From the NCBI GenBank assembly GCA_964036195.1, contig OZ038455.1, forward strand, positions 18,245,855-18,309,854: a DNA stretch of 64,000 nucleotides, written 5' to 3'. Below the pieces are notes generated by a model, which saw only the letters and a program-made list of their open reading frames with translations, was not told the DNA's origin and searched no databases. This DNA comes from Sphaerolaimus hirsutus. Lineage: Eukaryota; Nematoda; Chromadorea; Monhysterida; Sphaerolaimidae. Position 1 is the first letter of the stretch; every line of letters begins with the position of its first letter. Below, in pieces: positions 58,501-59,886 of the stretch. The translations under genes were made by a program, and so were the position numbers.

Positions 58501-59886
58501 GTGTTTACATGACTTTTGACACTTTACAGGGTATCTTACAGGGTCTGGGACTGTTACCTGATGAGTCGCCCGATAAGCTTCAAAATGCGATTTTGAAATA
58601 TCGCGATTTACGGGGACAGTACCTATTTTTGAACTTCTCGTCAAATAACATTACAACAAAAGCGTAATATATAGAATTAAACAGACCGTCATAGTGATCC
58701 GTCCATCGCTGGTTGGCATTGTGCGTTTCCGGTGTAGAATCTGCGAACACATAAATTCGTGATCTACTTATTTATGTAAAGCGCGTAAAAATCATAAAAC
58801 ACATTCGTTCAGCGTTCAACAACGTTCAGCCAGACCGACACATGTGCCCTGAGAGCTAGGCCGTTCACGAAATACATGAAAGTTTGTCAAAATTTCATCG
58901 ATATGACGTACTTAGCATAAATTAAGGTCCGGAGACCAGAAATAACCATGTCGTTATTTCTTGGCAGTGGGCCAACTGTTTAAAAAAATATTTTGTTGGG
59001 TGTTAACAGGTTGTGTGGGCTATGTTGGGGGTTGGGTGGTCATGTAATGAAAAAGTACTGAAATGAATGAAAAATATGATCGATAAGTCATATTGTATGA
59101 TAAATCATGTATGAAAAATAGTGACAACGTTAATCACGACATCACTAGTGCCAGACAAAATATCAAAAAAGAAAGAGTTGGCCCACCGCCAAGAAAAACG
59201 AAAACTTTTATGTATTTCGTGAATGGTCTTGCTCTCACCTCTCAGTGCATGTGTGTTGATCTGGCCAGGTACTGCCCTACAAATCAGCCAGGTGTATGGA
59301 ATTTGGCCCCAGGCGTGAAAGTTCTCTTAAGTTATCCTACTTAGGTCACAGACAGTTTTATCGAGGAGTGTTTTCTATTTTACGATTTTTTGCGGTAATT
59401 TCTGTCCTTTAAAATTTCCTGAAATTTATGGCCTCTGTCAAACTGCGCCTTCGCCGGCACTAATGAAAATTTACATAAATACTACGACCCGTTTTATTAA
59501 GCAATGTGTATTTATGATAAATCTAATTTTCGACAGAAAGTCAGGTTTAAATTAAATATTTATTGCTGTCAATCGGCGCTACTAATTTACCTACTTGAAT
59601 TCTGGGTTAAGAGAACCACGTCTTTCTTTCAGGTAAACCCACAGTGCAAAATAAAACACACACACAAAAGCACAAACCGCCTACGCGGACGCCACAAGAC
59701 CCCCATAAACCCCAAAACAACCCCCCCCCCTTTAAAACCCCCCAACAACCCACCAGTCTTCCCCTGCCACTGCCAACCCACAGCAGCCAAGCCAGCAGCC
59801 AGCAGCACCACTGCCAGGCCTGCCACCAGCGCCACTTTGGCCCTTCTCCAGCCGCCAGCAGTTGATGAATGAGATTGAGTTGTCAT
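1487..59886 (-). CDS. Giant multi-vWA/EGF/Thr-rich extracellular protein gene, 76 exons, 3' end outside window
   Basis: Seen: about 76 exons of 29-493 bases (about 11.3 kb coding, about 3,770 residues), each between a YAG (mostly) acceptor and a GT donor. The donor is often GTGAGT, but GTTGGT, GTTCGT and GTTTGT also occur. Codon phase is kept across all consecutive junctions, so one frame runs from the first exon to position 1487. Exon coordinates are given in the module entries below. Known: vWA domains are ligand-binding folds of extracellular matrix and cell-surface proteins; the N-terminal vWA plus beta domain resembles the start of hemicentins. Inferred: a large secreted or surface protein with adhesive or recognition function. 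The start at 59886 is the first ATG in the exon encoding the hydrophobic helix. The exon could instead begin at an acceptor at 59955, with more sequence upstream. The C-terminus is not in the window. Single exon edges could be wrong by a few bases. Confidence 0.85.
1690..2869. mobile_element. Inverted-repeat element with AGGTATACCCAACGATGG ends and nested repeat
   Basis: The left end reads AGGTATACCCAACGATGG and the right end CCATCGTTGGGTATACCT, a good terminal inverted repeat. The inner flanks are A/T-rich with many ACACAGAAAC and GAGTTTTT motifs. A copy of the CGAAATACCCCC family (about 2056-2400) sits inside, so insertion was nested. It lies in the intron between the linker of domain M and domain N. 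No transposase frame is visible. Confidence 0.65.
3851..7999 (-). CDS. vWA domain M (type 1, intact MIDAS) plus long Thr linker
   Basis: Exons 7933..7999, 7164..7354, 5257..5340, 4703..4898 and 3851..4244, residues about 3432-3742. Motifs: CDCDFVIIIDSSQSIGPKGY (intact), EVRIGALSFNKLIRFRFDL, PEITNTTL (Thr present), AKVIIIVTDGR (Asp present), and HTIGPDPVPVAAKLR...ILSIGVPGLNGYLKPLDIK. The linker exon begins EQIEQKLPCKPEDCPTSTSSS and continues with TTTTTPS units. The LPCKPxDCPT opening is shared with the linker after domain J, which points to duplication of a whole domain-plus-linker unit. Confidence 0.85.
5621..6107. mobile_element. TACCGTATTTCCTCGAAATA-type MITE
   Basis: The ends are ACCGTATTTCCTCGAAATAC and its reverse complement, with poly-C and poly-G blocks beside them and a 250-base conserved centre (CGACATTG...GTGTGTTCTGC type). 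The same family recurs at 11579-12035, 16518-18390, 30305-30562, 38626-39054, 50023-50422, 61877-62316 and 62564-62971. It is non-coding. Confidence 0.8.
6539..6795. mobile_element. Inverted-repeat element, GTATACTCCAGTCACTTTAC family
   Basis: It begins GTATACTCCAGTCACTTTAC, has GAAGCGTGCCAACGAT near the left and ATTGGCACGCTTCCAACGTG near the right, and ends near CAGAGTATCATG. Related copies occur at about 30969-31150, 48568-48830 and, interrupted, about 37008-37970. It lies in the intron between exons 7164 and 5257. Confidence 0.6.
8065..8404. mobile_element. hAT-like MITE with 8-bp TSD GTAATAAG
   Basis: The element has ends CAGGGTTGG and CCAACCCTG and is flanked on both sides by GTAATAAG. 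The inside is two related halves of AAATTGTATTTTATTTTTATT. An 8-bp target duplication with CAGGG ends is typical of the hAT superfamily. It lies 66 bases upstream of the exon at 7933..7999. A second copy is at 54599-54968. Confidence 0.85.
8662..10970 (-). CDS. vWA domain L (type 3) plus Thr linker
   Basis: Exons 10897..10970, 9923..10078, 9452..9558, 9097..9155, 8866..9024 and 8662..8797, residues about 3202-3431. Motifs: CECDFVLVLETSHRLTCHNFEL, VRFGVVAFGSHVFETVVFD, SRANTDSGLQRALELF, AVILISDGR and HQLGNDPVPTALALR then VVVIGVPGLTPL. It is the close paralogue of domain K: first exons are both 74 bases and DG exons both 107 bases. Here an extra intron (9025-9096) splits what is one 227-base exon in K. 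The linker is about 45 residues of TTTTTPS units. Exon 9923..10078 is much GC-richer than its K counterpart. Confidence 0.85.
10260..10800. mobile_element. ATTTACTCG-rich inverted-repeat element
   Basis: It starts near GTTGTTCAAATGTACGTACA and ends near GTTCAGTAATTCTAACAAC, with internal repeats of TACTCACATTTACGCATGAG. A related copy lies at about 15786-16255, and end fragments occur at about 61690-61730 and 62975-63065. It is non-coding and lies in the intron between the first two exons of domain L. Confidence 0.55.
11579..12035. mobile_element. TACCGTATTTCCTCGAAATA-type MITE
   Basis: A second complete copy with the same ends and centre as at 5621-6107 but in the other orientation (poly-C first). 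It lies in the intron between the linker of domain K and the first exon of domain L. The region just to the left (11060-11545) holds GCGCCA-rich element pieces and a GGTGCCAGTTCTGCAAAATG-type inverted repeat (about 11215-11370). Confidence 0.8.
12386..14922 (-). CDS. vWA domain K (type 3) plus long Thr linker
   Basis: Exons 14849..14922, 14150..14302, 13803..13909, 13055..13281 and 12386..12844, residues about 2862-3201. Motifs: CDCDFVLVLETSYRLTCGNFEV (first MIDAS element lost), VRFGVVAFATLVFQTIRFD, SNAKANTFDGL, GILLVSDGR (third element kept) and HHIGRDPVPLASEIR...LLVIGVPGRQPL. The third and fourth strand exons are partitioned differently from types 1 and 2: the split is phase 0, and the conserved DG exon is 107 bases. 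The linker exon (459 bases) is an almost pure heptad array of TTTTTTP after SICPTTTTS. It is the clearest minisatellite-coded stalk in the window. Confidence 0.85.
14954..15570. mobile_element. Foldback element with 9-bp TSD AATTCAGCG
   Basis: Two arms of about 300 bases are near-perfect reverse complements and meet near 15250. The ends are GGCTATTTACACAGG and its complement. The flanks carry AATTCAGCG on both sides, a 9-bp duplication of the size made by Mutator-type transposases. The insertion is 31 bases upstream of the domain K first exon, so the duplication lies in the branch-site region of that intron. Confidence 0.8.
16518..18390. mobile_element. TACCGTATT-family element interrupted by a large foldback element
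   Basis: The outer ends are CCGTATTTCCTCATAATACC and AATATTTCGAGGAAATATGG. Inside, 16771-18226 is a foldback element with ends AAACACCTTCCC and GGGAAGGTGTTT. Its two 700-base arms, about 16771-17470 and 17526-18226, are diverged reverse complements. Open frames at 16820-17156 and 17549-17955 are mirror copies of the same non-coding arm sequence. It is all within the intron before domain K. Confidence 0.75.
18498..21978 (-). CDS. vWA domain J (type 1, one MIDAS position changed) with Thr linkers on both sides
   Basis: Exons 21926..21978 (Thr linker TTTPSTTTTTP), 21778..21851, 21516..21709, 20594..20674, 18868..19057 and 18498..18795, residues about 2565-2861. Motifs: CECDFVFVIDSSQSITKKNF (intact), VRIGVIFFNDHV, YYVGLTNTAE (Thr present), AKAVIFMSSGK, where the usual SDG Asp is Ser, and HNVGPSPIPVAESIR...MACVGVPDVFGP. 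The last exon begins KPLEELLPCKPADCP and then has about 80 residues of TTTTTTP heptads. Confidence 0.85.
19698..20423. mobile_element. hAT-like element with 8-bp TSD TTTATGCC
   Basis: The ends are TAGGTTGGGACGATATGAC and a diverged complement ATATCGTCTTAGCCCTA. The inner flanks are rich in GATATCGATATT. The flanks both read TTTATGCC. A shorter relative with GATATCGAATATCG content is at about 7395-7575. It lies in the intron between exons 20594 and 18868. Confidence 0.8.
21046..21420. mobile_element. Inverted-repeat element rich in GTGAAGTGTCTTC
   Basis: The ends are TCACAGCAAAAAATGG and TATTTTTTGCTGTGA. The inside is repeated GAAGCGTGTGGAAG / CTTCCACACGCTTC motifs and GAAGTGTCTTCACGCC. A diverged copy is at about 44536-44875. 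It is non-coding and sits in the intron between exons 21516 and 20594. Confidence 0.65.
22216..22868. mobile_element. TTCCGTTTTCCG-rich element with TAGGGTGTCAAA ends
   Basis: The ends are TAGGGTGTCAAATTT and TTTTTTTGACACCCTA. The interior is almost entirely TTCCGTTTTCCGG-type pyrimidine repeats. A second copy (31606-about 32225) has the same left end and interior but its right end is lost at a junction with a TTGAATAATTCCCCC-type repeat. It has no coding potential. Confidence 0.75.
23194..27704 (-). CDS. vWA domain I (type 2, no MIDAS) plus long Thr linker
   Basis: Exons 27623..27704, 27009..27211, 26498..26587, 24902..25094 and 23194..23555, residues about 2255-2564. Motifs: YDCPDIAIVLETSERIST, THVAMVHFSSPDKRSGILFNL, YLGISDIDRGLQLTNN, NYVIFVGGALFYD, and TCCPSPFPTAARLRKNL followed by FFVILAG. 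Exon lengths 82, 203, 90 and 193 parallel the other type 2 domains. The last exon starts ADMPPWCCPKTTTSTSTT and then has about 14 repeats of TTTTTPS-like units (362 bases). This domain follows type 2 domain H without an intervening type 1 domain. Confidence 0.85.
24239..24876. mobile_element. Inverted-repeat element with GAGGCGTCTAATTCTAAGAG ends
   Basis: The left end is GAGGCGTCTAATTCTAAGAG followed by TCGACAAGTCC; the right end is GGACTTGTCGACTTTTAGAA followed by TTGGACGCCTC. The motif GACTTGTCGACTTTTAG occurs again inside. It lies immediately 3' of the exon 24902..25094 donor, 26 bases into the intron. Confidence 0.65.
25308..25707. mobile_element. Inverted-repeat element with CATGGTCAGGCTGAAAAGTC ends
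   Basis: The left arm CATGGTCAGGCTGAAAAGTC continues through GGACAGTGCTCGCCATTCGC. The right arm is the near-complement ending GACTTTTCAGCCGGACCATG. It is about 400 bases and non-coding, and lies in the intron between exons 26498 and 24902. Confidence 0.65.
27775..28267 (-). CDS. Long Thr-rich mucin-like linker exon (about 164 residues)
   Basis: A single 493-base exon encodes, after SITVTPS, an almost unbroken series of Thr blocks of 5-7 residues separated by Pro (TTTTTTP units), ending STTTTSTTQTTTT. On the plus strand it appears as GTGGTTGTTGTTG-type minisatellite, which gives false poly-Val/Cys/Gly frames there. Known: such Thr/Pro arrays are usual sites of dense O-glycosylation and form stiff extended stalks. 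It joins the last type 1/type 2 pair (G-H) to domain I. Confidence 0.85.
28538..28566 (-). CDS. Tentative 29-base micro-exon
   Basis: Phase out of exon 28885..28946 is 2 and phase into exon 27775..28267 is 1, so something must lie between them. A 29-base segment with acceptor ...AAACAAG and a strong donor GTGAGTAAT restores the frame exactly and encodes about ten residues (RPVQIYNSSK). The acceptor has a poor pyrimidine tract. The alternative is a different splice site at one of the two neighbours. Confidence 0.4.
28885..30766 (-). CDS. vWA domain H (type 2, no MIDAS) plus short Thr linker
   Basis: Exons 30702..30766, 29720..29931, 29457..29555, 29006..29192 and 28885..28946, residues about 1873-2080. 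Motifs: GDIVFIVETSEIMGDTG, HFSLIHFSSADKRSAVALDL, IRGISDLDLGLDLALN, FAIVIAQGYY, CCPNPLATAAKLRKVSDVYAVALG and LLSEVTGDAGRVYQ. The linker exon reads KILEDCTVCTTTTSTTTTTP. Its donor after CCA AG is phase 2, which does not match the next long Thr exon directly; see the 29-base exon. Confidence 0.8.
29999..30690. mobile_element. Nested repeats with GCGCAAGTAATCTACTCCCAG ends
   Basis: CTCAGCGCAAGTAATCTACT with CCCAGTCAGGGG on the left faces CCCCTGACTGGGAGTAGATT and ACTTGCGCTGAGAG on the right. Inside is a complete TACCGTATT-family copy (30305-30562). The right end is 12 bases from the donor of exon 30702..30766. Confidence 0.6.
31349..34560 (-). CDS. vWA domain G (type 1) plus very short Thr/Pro linker
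   Basis: Exons 34374..34560, 34086..34160, 33075..33158, 32837..32957 and 31349..31523, residues about 1659-1872. Motifs: CDIILIIDSSESITHDMY (intact DxSxS), TRFGYVVFSDSAF, PGETDSAA (Thr present), YVLFVSDGR and HTTGEPPIPVADKIR...ISCLGVPGVNGYLKPVDIK. The last exon continues with ELEGIAGSKSLVLEVP, LMPCPC and a short linker STTSTTAPVTWPTTMPPC. The first and last exons are strikingly GC-rich, with many GCG, CGC and CTG codons, while the third and fourth are not. Confidence 0.85.
33409..33828. mobile_element. TACCGTATATCCTTGAATAAGTC-type MITE
   Basis: This variant of the TACCGTATT family has TTGAATAAGTCCCC / GGGGAGTTATTCAAGG blocks. It starts ACCGTATATCC and ends GGATATACGGT. Relatives are at 47183-47573 and about 50964-51378, with a diverged one at about 32450-32715. 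It is non-coding and lies in the intron between exons 34086 and 33075. Confidence 0.7.
34232..34360. repeat. Short inverted repeat, CAGACCCTGTAAAATGTC family
   Basis: The left CCAGACCCTGTAAAATGTCA and right TTTACAGGGTCTGGG are reverse complements, with ATGTCAAATGTCACATG and TTGACACTTTAC inside. Relatives are at about 58414-58556, 60015-60770 and 63485-63640. The right end lies 8-10 bases from the donor of exon 34374..34560. Confidence 0.65.
35220..36500. repeat. Composite inverted structure of CCCAAGTA/CCGGTGC repeats with nested hAT element
   Basis: Both outer flanks (about 35260-35420 and 36360-36500) are built from GGTGCCCAAGTAGGCCC / TACTTGGGCACCGG units in opposite orientation. Inside are CGACCCGGAAAAAGTTTGACTT-type arms, a palindrome around 36130-36205 and a hAT-like MITE (35689-36127, TSD ATTCCGGG). 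The whole is in the intron between exons 36661 and 34560. Confidence 0.7.
35689..36127. mobile_element. hAT-like MITE with 8-bp TSD ATTCCGGG
   Basis: The ends are CAGGGACGTATCCAGGATTT and GATACGTCCTTG, flanked on both sides by ATTCCGGG. The inside has GGGGGGGCTGCAGCCCCCCC and a GCGCCATGGCGCC-rich part. The same family is at 37039-37486. Confidence 0.85.
36661..41117 (-). CDS. vWA domain F (type 2, no MIDAS) plus short Thr linker
   Basis: Exons 41056..41117, 40494..40696, 39642..39731, 38320..38459 and 36661..36792, residues about 1450-1658. Motifs: CDVTFILETSERVLPDVEV, THTALVHFSDPGPKSGVLYKL, GLSDIYLGLQLAND, VVVLIAEGYY and CCPAPFKEAASLRGKAG. Exon lengths 62, 203, 90 and 140 nearly equal those of domain D (62, 206, 90, 134). 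The linker reads GGTATTAATTTVTMPP. The coding segments at 38320 and 36661 are clearly GC-richer than those of most other units. Confidence 0.85.
37039..37486. mobile_element. hAT-like MITE with 8-bp TSD CACCTTGC, nested
   Basis: The ends are CAGGGACGTATCCAGAATTT and GGATACGTCCTTG, with CACCTTGC directly on both sides. The flanking sequence, rejoined in principle, is the GTATACTCCAG...CTTTAC-type element also found at 6539 and 48568, so this is an insertion of one element into another. Confidence 0.85.
38030..38220. mobile_element. Short palindromic element with GGTGCCGGTTCCGCAAGTGG ends
   Basis: The left end is GGTGCCGGTTCCGCAAGTGG and the right end CCACTTGCGGAACTGGCCCC. The inside is AAGTTAAGAGTTAAG-type with its complement. 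Relatives are at about 11215-11370, 40810-40960 and 57598-57835, the last rich in AAGTGAAATGGCAA and located just 3' of the EGF exon. Confidence 0.65.
38626..39054. mobile_element. TACCGTATT-family MITE
   Basis: A complete copy from ACCGTATCACCTCGAATTAT to GGTATTTCGAGGTAATACGGT, with the GACAAATACCGCAG...GAACACACGTT centre of the family. It is intronic, between exons 39642 and 38320, and non-coding. Confidence 0.75.
39790..40160. mobile_element. Inverted-repeat element with CTGTGCATGTTTACCCGCTG ends
   Basis: The left end CTGTGCATGTTTACCCGCTG and right end CAGCGGGTAAACATGCACAG are exact reverse complements over 20 bases. The inside belongs to a family with CCCTCCAGAGGAGCGATT and TTTTCACCTTCAAAATCACTAG blocks, also seen at about 22870-23050, 23760-24190, 34590-34990, 53245-53345 and 54410-54570. 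Confidence 0.7.
41458..42763 (-). CDS. vWA domain E (type 1)
   Basis: Exons 42658..42763, 42402..42557, 42212..42298, 42024..42138 and 41458..41593, residues about 1250-1449. Motifs: CADVIFLIDSSQGTVPAQF, where the last MIDAS Ser is Gly; HFGAVVFND; YISGESNAA, where the usual Thr is missing; AVIFMSDGW; and YNIGGDPVPIADAI...IIISVGVPG. The metal site is therefore only partly conserved. The last exon ends with LLPCGPPKQC and runs into the next vWA without a Thr-rich linker, as in pair C-D. Confidence 0.85.
42936..43908. mobile_element. hAT-like element with 8-bp TSD GTGATCAA, abutting a splice donor
   Basis: The ends are TAGGGCTCGAA and TTCGAGCCCTA, with subterminal arrays of GAGTCGAGTCGGGC. Both flanks are GTGATCAA (42928-42935 and 43909-43916). 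The right duplication ends 6 bases from the donor junction of exon 43923..44072. It is 973 bases and non-coding. Confidence 0.85.
43923..45503 (-). CDS. vWA domain D (type 2, no MIDAS) plus short Thr linker
   Basis: Exons 45442..45503, 45148..45353, 44958..45047, 44329..44462 and 43923..44072, residues about 1036-1249. Motifs: GADLVFVVETSERVIS (ETSER in place of DxSxS), THVALVHFSSPDDRTGTLFYL, GISDLDLGL, PNYVVVIGQGLF (no SDG), CCPKPFDTSDSLRK and VFGIAVGAV. The last exon ends in a short linker with GCTGTTTTTSVATTTT. Its donor GTTGGT lies 6 bases from the target duplication of a 973-bp hAT-like element (42936-43908). Confidence 0.85.
45585..46829 (-). CDS. vWA domain C (type 1, intact MIDAS)
   Basis: Exons 46690..46829, 46242..46369, 46087..46173 and 45585..45823, residues about 838-1035. 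First strand MDLVVVIDSSQSVGPDNF has the full D-x-S-x-S. Next come AMVVFNEKI, SSAVTDVN (the metal-site Thr), GKTILYFSDGL (third element Asp) and HDKGGDPGPVAAKIR...IISMGIPGF. All three metal-site elements are present, so divalent metal binding is expected from the family. The domain passes directly into the next vWA without a Thr-rich linker, the first of three such pairs. Confidence 0.85.
47657..47821 (-). CDS. EGF-like repeat exon (two units)
   Basis: One 165-base exon, residues about 783-837, phase 1 at both ends. It encodes a unit with NECLCPEYFGDADC and a second with LCVNGGNTDGKKCLC followed by RPGYKGEHC. The compact four-cysteine spacing is the same as in the exon at 57913. A phase 1-1 EGF exon is the classic shuffled module. 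It separates the hemicentin-like N-terminal part from the series of vWA units that follows. Confidence 0.85.
47912..48985. mobile_element. Inverted-repeat element with TAGGGATGG ends containing a second element
   Basis: The left end TAGGGATGGTCGGTGTTTTT and right end AAAAACG...TTTTTTTGGCCATCCCTA match as a terminal inverted repeat, with AAACGGTTTTTT motifs beside both. A copy of the GTATACTCCAG-type element (about 48568-48830) is nested inside. It lies in the intron between exons 49223 and 47657. Confidence 0.7.
49223..50927 (-). CDS. Second half of hemicentin-like beta domain
   Basis: Exons 50847..50927, 49786..49974, 49359..49549 and 49223..49289, residues about 607-782. Motifs: LVNDAANAIVTSVN, then GQWQVSV, then CQVQIRA, then FYGFST...DVP, then a VHMNSLDSGVIS stretch and a final YTGVD...YSRIES segment ending near a Cys. 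These match in order the hemicentin motifs MWTVKTSS, VRITG, AGFS and TGYDxxxxxFQR, recalled from the family. The 67-base exon at 49223 is supported by exact phase (0 in, 1 out) and by that motif. A plus-strand open frame over 49189-49539 is a shadow of this region. Confidence 0.75.
50023..50422. mobile_element. TACCGTATT-family MITE
   Basis: A copy from ACCGTATTCCCTCGAAATAC to GATAAAACGAGATAATATGG containing the internal AACAGGATATATTTGGACAT and GTACATCAT blocks seen also near 1045-1160, 2160-2340 and 61980-62200. That internal block marks a subfamily. Confidence 0.7.
51658..53226 (-). CDS. vWA domain B, inserted between the two halves of the beta domain
   Basis: Exons 53111..53226, 52821..53038, 52342..52431 and 51658..51908, residues about 382-606. 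Motifs in order: CPADILFLFENSPDV (first strand, MIDAS replaced by ENSPD), TRLGVLQFSN, SALSLARQHL-type helix, PKIVILFTRGV (SDG replaced by TRG), SGATLISIQLP, and AICGDSRNVFQFEM. This is a full vWA fold order with all three metal-site elements lost. It follows directly on the SSPKG end of exon 53908..54079 and is followed by the exon that resumes the hemicentin-like beta domain, all in phase. Confidence 0.75.
52044..52240. mobile_element. GCGCCATGGCGC-rich hAT-like MITE with 8-bp TSD GACGAGAC
   Basis: The ends are TAGTGATTTAAAAGC and GCTTTTCACATCACTA; both flanks are GACGAGAC. The inside is repeated GGCGCTTGGCGCC / GCGCCATGGCGC. Similar material is at 60222-60559 and, without clean ends, at about 4985-5090, 7750-7850, 11060-11545, 13500-13735 and 61575-61645. 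Confidence 0.85.
53908..57204 (-). CDS. vWA domain A (hemicentin type, MIDAS lost) and first half of beta domain
   Basis: Exons 57016..57204, 56048..56243, 55430..55532, 55115..55234 and 53908..54079, residues about 122-381. The first strand reads ITLTLVVQATLDM, where hemicentins have VFVFDVTGSM, so the DxxxS metal-site residues are absent. It continues with a YTLVMFD strand, a CG...GTKVVDAIKLAL helix region, GLIFVFTTDP (hemicentin YVFTDAR) and VHYVISEQF. The last exon carries a TFDFPIG...DSFLVSATG...VTISSPKG stretch that matches the beginning of the hemicentin beta domain that follows its vWA domain. Assignment rests on remembered family motifs, not a database search. Junctions keep phase; the 56048 donor is phase 2 (CT then GTATCT). 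Confidence 0.75.
54599..54968. mobile_element. hAT-like MITE with 8-bp TSD ATCCCGGG
   Basis: The ends are CAGGGTTGG and CCAACCCTG; both flanks are ATCCCGGG. The inside is the same AAATTGTATTTTATTTTTATT sequence as the copy at 8065-8404. It is intronic, between exons 55115 and 53908. Confidence 0.85.
57913..58740 (-). CDS. Linker exon plus two short EGF-like repeats
   Basis: Exons 58687..58740 and 57913..58089, residues about 45-121. The first encodes a 17-residue polar linker (STPETHNANQRW...). The second has two tandem EGF-like units of pattern C-x-NGG-x(n)-C-x-C-P-x(n)-G-x-x-C, with CQNGG and CLNGG at their starts. Each unit shows four cysteines rather than the usual six, the compact form common next to vWA domains in some invertebrate proteins. 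Both junctions are phase 1. Known: EGF-like units are extracellular, disulfide-bonded spacers. This places the hydrophobic helix upstream at the N-terminal side of an extracellular chain. Confidence 0.8.
59754..59886 (-). CDS. N-terminal exon: signal peptide or type II signal anchor
   Basis: Residues about 1-44. Translation from ATG at 59886 gives a short polar segment rich in Ser and Thr, an RR pair, then about 20 hydrophobic residues rich in Ala, Val and Leu, followed by GWQWQGK. The donor after the ACT G codon part (GTGGGT) is in phase 1 and joins the next exon to make Asp. The arginines before the helix fit either a cleaved signal peptide with a long n-region or an uncleaved type II anchor; the sequence does not decide. 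The open frame continues upstream without a Met to a good pyrimidine-rich acceptor ending CCCACAG at 59956, so an upstream exon is possible. Codon composition is GC-rich compared with the surrounding introns. Confidence 0.65.
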
